DNA of 64,000 nt, from assembly GCA_028023455.1 (NCBI GenBank), contig JAQFVV010000003.1, positions 3,142,925 through 3,206,924 on the forward strand, read 5' to 3'. Below are positions 24,011 to 33,867 of the stretch, piece after piece (position 1 is the stretch's first letter; each line of letters begins with the position of its first letter). A model generated the notes under the pieces. That model worked only from the letters and a program-made list of their open reading frames with translations, was not told the origin of the DNA and made no database searches. Source of the DNA: Epiperipatus broadwayi. Lineage: Eukaryota > Onychophora > Udeonychophora > Euonychophora > Peripatidae. The translations under genes were made by a program, and so were the position numbers.

Positions 24011-24290
24011 AAAATACGAGTAAATATGCTTCTTTTCTGTTGATCTTTGTCCATTCTGAGTTTTTTAAACTTTCATGCAAATACTGCGTCTGGGCATCAT
24101 AAATATAATATGCATACACATGTTGAAGAGCTTTTTGTTTTAAACACATAGGCAATTCTGTTTTCATAGAATTCCCTGAACATCTGAACATTTTCAAAAT
24201 GCTCTTTAGTTTTACCATAACTTCAAACCTTTTGAAAAATAATAAATGATAGATCTGCCTCATATTCAAGTAGAGTGACATTTAACTTAT
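24010..24290 (-). pseudogene. LINE thumb relic, opposite strand
   Basis: The minus-strand frame of about 100 codons contains ELPMCLKQKALQHVYAYYIYDAQTQ..., which resembles the MPMCLK.K.FNQCVLP..TYGSETW stretch of RTE LINEs with heavy decay. It lies head to tail against the plus-strand relic to the left. The assignment rests on one short match. Confidence 0.4.
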
Positions 24291-24299
24291 GTATAATCA

Positions 24300-26080
24300 A
24301 TGTAAAGTTCAGATTCTTTCAGAGTAAGCAATAAAAGCTTTAATATTATTATCTAATATCATATATAGTATTTAAAAAAAACCTTCAAAAGATCAAATAA
24401 AATAGGTAAGATATGATAGTTTTTTTAAATAACTTAACTGTTTTTGCCTTTGACCAGTTATATTTTCATCAGATCAACTGTCATATTATGATGAAGACTA
24501 GAATACTTAACATAAAATAAATAATGCAATCAAAATAAATGTATACAATATAGGAAATCTATAAAAGTATTTTCCAATTTATATCAACAAAACATCACAT
24601 GATATTCTCTCTTCGCATTAATATATAATTTTAGGTCCAATAATTCACTCTATTTTCTTTTTTCCATAGTGATATAGCTTAATATTATATTTATTGGTTT
24701 GGATTCAGATTTTCAGGTTTTTTTTTAATTGTAAAATATAATGGTAGTGTAAAAGAAATAATGGTGACTACTGGATATGGCATATGAGATTCAAAGTTTA
24801 TCATCATTGCTCTATTATTTACAATCATTTGTTTATTCAAACTTAAATTAGATGTTTGTGGGGGGGGGGGGATGATTTATTATTCCTAAAATTATATTTT
24901 TTAATTTCATGAATATAATTAGAAAATCTTGTGAAAGTATAATAAAGAATTCTTATATTCTTTGATTCTATAAACTCAAAATGATCAGTATCAGAATTGA
25001 AAAATTTCAGAACATTTTTGATACCAATAATATCTAATTATACCTAAAATGTTTCTGAAATAAAATTTTATTTCTTTGACAATTAAATACTGATGGTGAT
25101 CATTGAAATAAAGTAATATCTCCATGATAATGAATAATGATCACTGAAACACAGTCAATACATTTTTGAAATAGATATATCTGACCAAGAATTAAAAATG
25201 AATAATCATAATTGAATGAAAGAAAAATAAATCTTACTGCCTAATGAAATATTTCTAAAATTGAATAAGTTATTTGTTCAAGTCATGTAATATTCAATTA
25301 CTAGAAACAAGTAAAGCTTTAATCAAAAAATATTTAGTTCTTAAATTTATCCATCATTCTGCAACTGCATTTTATTTCTCAGGAGATATTCAAGTACCAG
25401 AAATGACAAGATAAGCTTCAATGCATGAATCTCTATCACTGGACTAAACTATTCTGTAGCAAATAATTTGATTTAAAAAAGGTTTGGCATAATCAAGCTA
25501 TATAAATGACAACTAAATAGATTAGCTACTTGAAAGCAAATCAAATTCAGATAAATAGCGCCACCAAGTGGTAACACTTAATCATCAACCATGGTAATTT
25601 ACTATTGCTCGCCAGTCTCTTATTGTTTATTCTAAGGTCTCAATTTTAGAGTTGCATCAAAAATATTAATAAGTCATACATAATTAAAATATTTTCAGTT
25701 AACAAATTATTAAGCATTTAATATAATTATTGTAATCAAAATAAAAATTCGTATTATAATTAATGATCATTTATATTATTGTTTTCAGTTTGAAACGTTA
25801 ATGTTGTCCGTAGAAATTTTATATCGAAAAGCTAAGAAAATACAATATTTTTCTTTTGAGTTCAACTGAAGTTTATGAGAAGATACAGCACCGCAAATAA
25901 GAACATAATACATCAGCAGTATTTATCGTTCTAATTAAGTAATAACTGCAGGTACGATAATTTAGTTTACCTGGAAATAAAATAAAAATTTCGAAGCATT
26001 TAAAAAAAAGACAAATTGCAAAAATAAAATTATTAATATTTCAATTCTTTTTAACTACACTGAAAAAAAATTATATATGC
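24300..26080. other. AT-rich DNA without recognised features
   Basis: No supported gene. A ten-base G run lies at 24,860. A run of similar phrases (GATCATTGAAATAAAG, GATCACTGAAACACAG) at 25,095-25,150 suggests a small decayed duplication. Confidence 0.3.
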
Positions 26081-26085
26081 ATTAG

Positions 26086-26551
26086 AGGGGTGGCCAACTT
26101 TTGTGTTCATAAGATCTACTTTTTATTTTTAAAATGTGTTGCGATCCACCTGTTGTCATAGGCGTAGTCTAAGTGAATGGAGGTGTGAAATACATACTAT
26201 GTTAATATATCTACTTAGTAAAAAATAATTATTTAACGGGCCAAAAAAACTCAAGTCCGGCGGAATTAAAGCAACATGAGTAATTATTAACAATATTTAT
26301 TAATTCAAATTAGATCAAGATTAAAAATATTATTTTCAATAATTATACGGCTTAGTGGACTTCACCTATCTAGAATTGGAAAAAAATTTAGAACAAAAAC
26401 AAAAATAACAAAAAAACTTGAAAATCTTGACTTAATTTGTTTCACTCGTTACCCAACAGCTCTTGCCAGATTGGCCTCGCGATCGACCAAAAATGGCTTT
26501 GCGATCGACTGGTGGATCACGATCGACTTGTTGGACACCCCTGCATTAGAT
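26086..26551. mobile_element. Non-autonomous hAT element of about 458 bp
   Basis: The left end AGGGGTGGCCAAC (26,086) and right end GTTGGACACCCCTG (ending 26,543) form hAT-type terminal inverted repeats of the CAGGGGTGTCCAAC kind. The right flank CATTAGAT corresponds to CATTAG on the left; the left junction appears to have lost about three bases. Interior sequence is non-coding, with the repeated phrase GCGATCGAC near 26,480-26,510. It sits just upstream of the RTE relic. Confidence 0.7.
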
Positions 26552-26639
26552 GACTTTTTTTGAAGACAGAAATGTGTGTGAATTGTCTTTTTAGGTATTT
26601 TATAATCAGAGGAGACAAAATAAATTATGGTTTTTATTC

Positions 26640-29275
26640 ACAGGAAGCTACAAGGAATTAGCCAAGAGAGATTGGCAGTTAGGTGCTAAGAATCTCCTGA
26701 TTGATGACTCCAACTGCCATTCAAAGATGACTTTTTTCTTAACTAAGTCCAATTGTAGATCATTTTCAAGTAAAGAAAGATTATATGAATTGGAAGAATT
26801 GTCTAATATAAAATGGGACATTATTAAACTTTATGAATTTAAAAGAAAAAATTAAGAAACAACTGATTTGAAAAATAATATATATACTGAAAGCTTAAAT
26901 GGACTGAGATTCATTATAAATAAAAAGTGGAGGGAAAATATCGTGGAAATTGTTGGTTTACTAGACAAAATAATAAGATTAGTTATTCAATTTAATGAAA
27001 GATGCCAAATGCAGTCCCAAATTCTTATTGTGATAAGGTAAGATATTTTTTTATAGTGATGTACAAATGCTTTTGATCACACCAAGCAACATTGGAAATA
27101 TATTGTTAAAAGATTAATGCTAGAATTGGAAAACAATTGAAAAATGAAAGTGCTTTAAGTAAATTTGACTGTGATGACAAAAAAAAGAAATGACATAGAC
27201 TTCAGGAATATAGAGAAAACCCAAAAATTGTATATTTTCTTTTTTTTTTTTCTTTTTTTTTTTCAAGTGTCATAGCATCGGCCAGGACGCGAACTCGCAA
27301 CCCGGGCAACTGCTTGTAAGGCAGTCGCGCTGACCTCTCGACCACCAATGCAAGACAATATTTTTTTTTCTTTGAGAATTTTGAGAAAAATGTTAAATGA
27401 AAATGAACATAAAAATGTTCAAATGGAAGTACCACAAAATTGAATTATATTTTGACTAACAAAAAATATTTACTTCAAGATTTGTAATTTTCTTAATAGG
27501 TCCACATAGGAAGTGATTAATTAGTGAAATGTAAGATATTTGCTAATGCTAGGCTACAGGGACAAAAATTTATTTTAAAAAATTATATTATTAGGCGAAA
27601 CATTCCAAGGAATTTGAATTAGAACTTGTTAATCATTTTAGAGTTTGAAAATGATTCAGACTTAAGTAAGATTAACAAGCAGTTAAATGATACTTTACTA
27701 AGAACTGCAACAAAGATAGTGAAAGGGAAAAAAACAGCAATTTACTGGCAAATTTTCTTTTGAGATAAGACAATATAAGAAAAAATGTAAAAATATTTTT
27801 AATTGATCTATTAAGAGAAATTGCATATCTGGAATTTTATAAAATGATATGAAAAAGAGTTAATAGTAATATAAGAAATAGAAAAGAATAAAGATTTGAA
27901 AAGTATAAACAATATCTTAGTATTGGAAGAATAATTAATTCAGCAAAAAGCAGAAAAGATGGAACTATTACTAAAAAGAATAATGATATTGTAAAAGGTG
28001 CAGATGAGTTCTATAAAAAAAAAATTATGTACTAATAAAGAGTAAGAAAATAAAGCATTCCCTCCAATTATTAAATATTCTGAATCATTAAGTATTTAAA
28101 TGAAGAAGTGATAAATGCAATTATATTTATGAATAAAGAAAAATTTCAGAAAATGATGAAATAATTATTGATATCTTATGCAAAATAGCTCAAGAATAAT
28201 AAAAACTGTTGCCAAAACAATATATCAAATGTCTAAATTAGATAATTGCAAGAAAGCAGTAGTAATATTGATGTTTAAGAAATTTGATAAAAAGAATATT
28301 AGAGACATAATAGAAAAGATTGATGAATATGAGTTATCATTATGGTTTGAATTTCGATTCTATAAGCATTTCCTCAGTGATTACAACTTTGGACCATCAA
28401 GATCTAGAACTGGGATATTATCATATTCTGAAGAATACTTATCAAAATGCAATTGCAATAATTAGATTTCATAGTGATACTATCAAGATTAAGATTGAGA
28501 AAAGTATTTTGTGAATTAAAATAGAAAGCTACGGGAGTAAAAGGGGGGGGGGGATTATTTAAATCATCTAAATTTTGAAGATGAAATGACTGTTTTTGCA
28601 AATAATTCTTCAGAGCTTCTTCAGAAAATGTTGCAAAAGTAATCAGATGAAAGTAAGAAATTAGAATTAAAGATGAATACTAAAAAGATTAAAGTAATGT
28701 TTAATGGATTTTCTCAGAAGAAGAAAATAAAGATTGATAATCATGAATTAGATGTTATGAATTACAAATATCTCGTTAAATCACTAATGCAGAAGGAAAA
28801 TGTAAGGGATGAAATTGATCAGAGTGCCTTTGATAGAAATAACAATATGTTTTTGAAAAGAAATGTTTTATTGCATGTGTTTTACAATTTCTTACTTATA
28901 TCTGAGATTTGGATATTTACCAGAAAAGCAATACAGAGACTTCAAACCAATTAATGAAATATAGAAAAATATATGTTGAGAGTAACAAGAAAGAATCAAA
29001 AGTGAAATATTTGAATCTGATATATGTCATCAATATCAGACTGACATGAAGTTGGAGTGAACATATGGATAGAAGAAATGATAATAAATGGACAGTTGAA
29101 TTCGTAAATGAGATCCTAAGAGATAATAAAAGGTTTAGAGAAAAAAAAAACACATGTTGGATAAAATAGTAAAATTGTTGTTGTAACGATAAGAGAGAGT
29201 AAAGAACATAGAAACGAATTAAAAACTTTGGGAGAACTTCAACCTGCTATAGATCAATCATTGATGAAAATTAGC
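26640..29275 (+). mobile_element. Long RTE LINE relic, endonuclease through 3' end
   Basis: Broken plus-strand frames follow an RTE LINE from the endonuclease to the 3' end. At 26,755: CRSFSSKERLYELEELSNIKWDII. At 26,905: RFIINKKWRENIVEIVG. Reverse transcriptase pieces follow at 28,150-28,650. Frame 28,673-28,954 gives the thumb (VMFNGFSQKKKIKIDNHELD, NYKYL, QSAFDRNNN). The 3' end near 29,250 reads LQPAIDQSLMK, matching the ETFILQWINNG region. A SINE is inserted at 27,239-27,352. This is the most complete RTE layout in the window but it is dead. Confidence 0.7.
27239..27352 (-). mobile_element. tRNA-derived SINE nested in the RTE relic
   Basis: Read on the minus strand: GGTGGTCGAGAGGTCAGCGC (A-box-like), CTGCCTTACAAGCAG (TAC anticodon arm), a B-box-like GAGTTCGCGTCC, the tail GATGCTATGACACTTG and a long A-rich end with one G interruption. 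It is the best preserved member of this SINE family here and the most tRNA-like, closest to a valine tRNA by anticodon only. Confidence 0.75.
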
Positions 29276-29332
29276 AAAAAAATATCAGACTTAAAAGTTT
29301 AGAAATACAGTAACATTCTTGCTTACATATAA

Positions 29333-29784
29333 GGGTACTTCCGTGTTAGACCTGCCATAAAATATCACATGACCCAAACAAATACATTTAATTACTAGTA
29401 TCCGTTAATGTTTGTATTTTTATTATATACTGCTTGCATTACAAAGTCTTTCTTTTAGTGTAAATGGGAAGGGGTCTAATTTTAAAAAAAGACTCCAAAA
29501 TATTGACATTTAATGTTAAATCTTTTTACTTTTGATTAATGTGTTTTTGGTTGTTTGATGCAAAAAAATAAATTGTTAATTTGATTATCAATTAAATCGA
29601 CCTACAAGTTCCAATAGAAGTAAATACTACAAGTTTTTAATTTCTTATGCATTCAGATTATATGAAACTAATTACTGTATTAAAATAAAATTTAAATGTT
29701 GTTCAAGATTTTTTTTATCTTTCCGTTATTGCTTGGATTAATACATATGTAGCATTTCATGGCAGGACTAACGTGCAAGTACCC
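29333..29784. mobile_element. TIR element of about 452 bp, class unknown
   Basis: The left end GGGTACTTCCGTGTTAG..CTGCCAT (from 29,333) pairs with the right end ATGGCAGGACTAACGTGCAAGTACCC (to 29,784), matching at about 26 of 31 positions. The interior has no coding sequence. Flanking bases do not show a clear target duplication, so I cannot name the superfamily. Confidence 0.6.
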
Positions 29785-29929
29785 ATTTGAAATCTGTGTT
29801 AACAAGAATAATCTATTCTGTAAACAAAAAGTAAATGACAGTACCAATAATAATATATAATGAATTCAAGCACGAGTGCGTGTGCGGCGCAACTGTTCCC
29901 AAAAGCTATTAATACAAAATAGCTAACTA

Positions 29930-30561
29930 AAAATAATAAACTAGCAGAGCGCTTTCAAAGGATCTTGTCTTTATAATCATAACTTGCTAATACATTTAAT
30001 GATATGCAAATATGCTAATTCCATTTTTTTTGTCAAAGCATAGCATGTGTCCTTCCTATTTATGGCATCGTTGTCTCGTGAGATGAATAAAGCCTCTTTG
30101 ATTTTTCTTTTAAGGTCATCTCTCTCTCTACACACGATTGTGGGATTATCCGGAATGCACTCGTGGTAACTTGTGCTCTGGTGCTGATAGAAAACTGAAT
30201 AGAAAGAAGGATCGTTGCGAGCTCTATTAATCGTGTGGCCAAAGATGCTCTATGAGCCTTTACAATTATTATTGGAACATGCAATATTATATACTGTGTG
30301 GGGGGTCTGTAAAAGTGGAATTTGGTCTTTAGTGTTATTAATTAAATTGTTAGAATTTGGAGGGGTTCGAAAACAAAGCTGATATTTGTTGTTATGGATG
30401 GAATGCAATTTCTTGTGTAAATTGGATATATATGGAAGCAATAATCTGGGTTTATCCTGTGTGATGTGAGAATTAAGATGTTTATTCTGTATATGTAAAA
30501 AAATTTTGTCAACAATGGATTGCCTGAACCCTAAATTCAATAGGTCATCCATTGTTGACAA
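29930..30561 (-). pseudogene. Penelope-like GIY-YIG region, left arm
   Basis: From 30,561 leftward a frame encodes FRTPPNSNNLINNTKDQIP, then HTVYNIACSNNNCKGS. This is the linker and first cysteines leading into the GIY-YIG endonuclease of endonuclease-containing Penelope-like elements. The next part is damaged: the YYGES..R.SLATRL segment is shortened relative to the right arm. The frame then recovers as RARNDPSFYSVFYQHQST and LKRKIKEALFISRDNDAINR. The reverse transcriptase domain is absent. Confidence 0.75.
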
Positions 30562-31080
30562 AAATTTTTTACATATACAGAATAAACATCTTAACTCTCA
30601 CATCACACAGGATAAACTCAGATTATTGCTTCCATATATATCCAATTTACATAAGAAATTACATTCCATCCTTAACAACAAATATCAGCTTTGTTTTCGA
30701 ACCCCTCCAAATTCTAACTATCTAATTAATAACACTAAAGATCAAACTCCACTTTTACAGATCCCCCACACAGTATATAATATTGCATGATCCAATAATA
30801 ATTGTAAAGGCTCATATTATGGGGAAAGTAGAGCATCTTTGGCCACACGATTAGCACAACATAAATATTCATACAATAGAGCTCGCAATGATCCTTCTAC
30901 CTATTCAGTTTTCTATCAGCACCAGAGCACAAGTCACCACGAGTGCATTCCGGATAATCCCACAATCGTGTGTAGAGAGAGACATGACCTTAAATGAAAA
31001 ATCAAAGAGGCTTTATTCATCTCACGAGATAACGATGCCATAAATAGGAAGGACACGTGCTATGCTTTATCAAGAAAATG
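30506..31080 (+). pseudogene. Penelope-like GIY-YIG region, right arm
   Basis: A plus-strand frame opens in the palindrome centre and runs FRTPPNSNYLINNTKDQTP, HTVYNIA, a stop in place of a cysteine, then CKGSYYGESRASLATRLAQH. That matches the Penelope-type GIY-YIG core (here YNI...YYGES, with Arg in the SLATR helix). It continues HHECIPDNP and KIKEALFISRDND. The premature stop and the loss of the reverse transcriptase make it a relic. It keeps the endonuclease core better than the left arm. Confidence 0.78.
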
Positions 31081-31334
31081 GAATTAGCATATTTGCATAT
31101 CATTAAGTGTATTAGCAAGCTATGATTATGAAGGCAAAATCCTTTGAAAGCGCTCAGCTAGTTTACTATTTTTAGTTAGCTATTTTGTATTAATAGCTTT
31201 TGGGAACAGTTGCACCGCACACGCACTCGTGCTTGAATATATATATTTCCCAAAAGTAAAAATTATTTGACTTAATATATAATGAAGAAAAAAAATTATT
31301 TCTGATAGATGATTTTATAAAAAATTGGCGAAAC

Positions 31335-31478
31335 ACGATTGATTTTTTCATAATTATTTTTTTTCCCCATATGTCATAACATCGGCCGGGAGGCGAACCC
31401 ACAACCGTCTGCAACTAACTACAGTACTTGCTTGCAAGGCGGTTGCGATGAGCTCTCGGCTAACAACGCTTGATTTTT
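31335..31478 (-). mobile_element. tRNA-derived SINE with target duplication
   Basis: Minus-strand copy (31,348-31,465): TTAGCCGAGAGCTCATCGC, CCGCCTTGCAAGC, GGGTTCGCCTCCCGG, GATGTTATGACATATGG and an A tail. It is closest to the 11.9 kb copy, sharing the TGC-type anticodon arm and an extra loop. Flanks ACGATTGATTTTT (31,335-31,347) and ACGCTTGATTTTT (31,466-31,478) differ at one base. Confidence 0.75.
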
Positions 31479-31479
31479 A

Positions 31480-33380
31480 ACCATCAAATGAACACTATAA
31501 CAGTATCTTGAATTTATATATGATAATGTAAATTCTCTTAAATTTGATACGGTTGCATAAAAAATAATACTGCTTGTGGCAATAAAAATAATGACATAAC
31601 TTTAATGCTTAAAAAAAAAAAAAAACTATCCTAACGGCTCAAGTGCCAAAGCATGAAACCATTGGTCTGAGGCTAAGAGTAGTTTTCAAAATAGAGATTT
31701 TTAAATGCTTTGTTTAGCTGGCATTTATCAATAAAGCTTGTTAGAGTAAATTAGCAGAGCTCTTTATTTTTTATTTACAAGCTTAAGAATTGAGTCATGG
31801 GATATATGACTGATTTTTTTTTTTAACTTTAATGCTTATTTTAAAGAGGTTAATATTTTAAAAATTAATATTAAAAATCATTGTAATGTTAAGAATTTTC
31901 TCTTACTTTTGAAAGCTATGAGTTTATTTTCATACTAAAGATAATATTTGTAAAATATTCCAATTTATATTTACGAAATTGAGTACTGCAAAAGTAAATC
32001 GATTAAAGAAATGTTTAATTAAACAAGTAGAAAAAATAAAAACTTTGAATAGACATGTATATATTAATTGATTGTGTAGATCTTAAAACATAGATTATAC
32101 AGAAATAAATTCCTGAGAGGTTAATTAAATTGTAGAGGCGGAAAAGTCAAATTACTCCAGAAAATAAAAGACAACAAAAGAAGAGGAGGATACAAAAAGC
32201 TAGACAAAAAGGAGTTGAAGTTGCAATGAAGATCATCGTCGATGGACTTCATTCCCAGGATCTCAGCTCCTGTAGTTAATCAAGCCGATTAGGATTTTTA
32301 GCAGACCATCTCGGTCTTATTATTATTTTGAAATGCCTCAATACGCTCATCGAGGGTTTTGTTTTAAAAGACTATAGACTGTGTAGTAGGTAAAGTACAT
32401 TATGTTTATCTTAACTGTAAAAATATTTTATTCATTATTCGTTATTTAACTTTATGAGTTATGCTTGCACAAGTGCGGATTATATGTATATTGAAGTTTT
32501 GATTAGTAACTGTTTAATTGTTAATAAATTGTCTCAATAATATTTATACATGTTGTTGTCTGTTAACGTTAATTATGTATTCTTGTTTTCTGGTCATAGT
32601 CGGGGACACAGCAATATTGATTTTCCTTTTGTTTATGTTTGTAATTGTATATCATCCAAGAAAAAATAAAATATTTTCACTACGCAGACATTAAAATGTT
32701 TTTGCAAATTTTGAATATCTAAGATAAAGTAACTCTTTAAACAACACCTATGTTCCAATGATTTTGCTGATTTAATATAATTATTTTAGTAGACAATTGA
32801 AATCTACACTTATTTTGAACATTCAAAAAAGGTTCCGATTCTTCCAGTTTTAACAAATGATTGATTGTAACATTATAACCAAACTCTTTTATCATTTATT
32901 TATGAAAATAAAATCTCATGAAAAATTATCTTTAATTCAAATAAATTGTTACCACATATGATGGCAATATTAATAGTGCAGAAAATAATTTTTCAGTTGA
33001 ACATAACTAAATGAGATCTTTAACATTTTGATTTTTAAAAAAAGGCAACTGGGAATATACTGTACAAAAAAAAATAGGAAAATAACTGGAGATATTTTAA
33101 TTTGGGCTAGAGAGAAAAAATTACTGATTAGAAAATGAGTATAAGTATGAACATATTAGGATTTGCTTTCTTGGAGCAAAAATTAAAAATAGCAACAAAA
33201 AAAGATTTTTAGAAGAGAAAAAAATGATTACATACATAAAAATATGAAAAGTTTTTAAATCATTTAACAGCAAGATGAGAGTAGCAGATATTTTAGTGAA
33301 AGTTGATATTGGAAAGTTTTTAGATATGTTCAAATTAGAGATAATAGATAGAATATGAGAACATTAAAGTAATCACTTTA
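31480..33380. other. AT-rich DNA with one unidentified GC-richer patch
   Basis: The patch at about 32,130-32,350 has several CG dinucleotides and better base balance than its surroundings but no usable reading frame. The rest is AT-rich with no supported features. Confidence 0.25.
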
Positions 33381-33867
33381 ATACATTATAAAAAGAATTG
33401 ACTGCATTTAACCTTTTTTTTTTCATTTTGAAGCACCATATGGAATCATGTTTACAAATAAAGTTTTTTGGTTTATGTTGAAAACACCGTATGTTCCTTC
33501 TTAAGTGATAAAATGAAAGTTATCAATTTAGTTGTTGCAAAAAAAGAACAGTAAAACATTATTATATGACATTAGAAAGCTTAAAGATTGAAGAATTTAC
33601 TCAAGAATCTGAAATGAATAACAATAAATAGAGGTAACTATATAGATTCTGAAATCACTATGGACTTAAGAACATCAAAACAATTAGAAAGACCAAATTC
33701 TGCTAACAGCAAGACTGCTATTATATTTCTATGGGGGGGGGGGGATTAATGAAGAAAACGAATATAGTTTAGAACATTTTTAATTGCAATGAAAATCTGA
33801 CACCTTGTCTTTCCTTATTTAAAAAATAAATGAAGATACAACAATATAAGTTTACAAGTGGATGTAC

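Larger units (their letters stand above)
29864..31238. mobile_element. Palindrome of two Penelope-like element 3' halves
   Basis: The two arms are inverted copies about 650-690 bases long, meeting at a centre of about 29 bases (30,520-30,548) between GTCAACAATGGA and TCCATTGTTGAC. Both outer ends are the same sequence (ATTCAAGCACGAGTGCG at left, its complement at right). Coding runs outward from the centre on each arm, so each is a 5'-truncated copy with its 5' end at the centre. Each arm has its own small deletions. Inverted, 5'-truncated partners are well known for Penelope elements. Confidence 0.8.

Noticed and set aside
25090-25120. ACTGATGGTGATCATTGAAAT, hammerhead-like
   Set aside because: A9 is changed, no convincing stem II, and no stem I return strand was found downstream.
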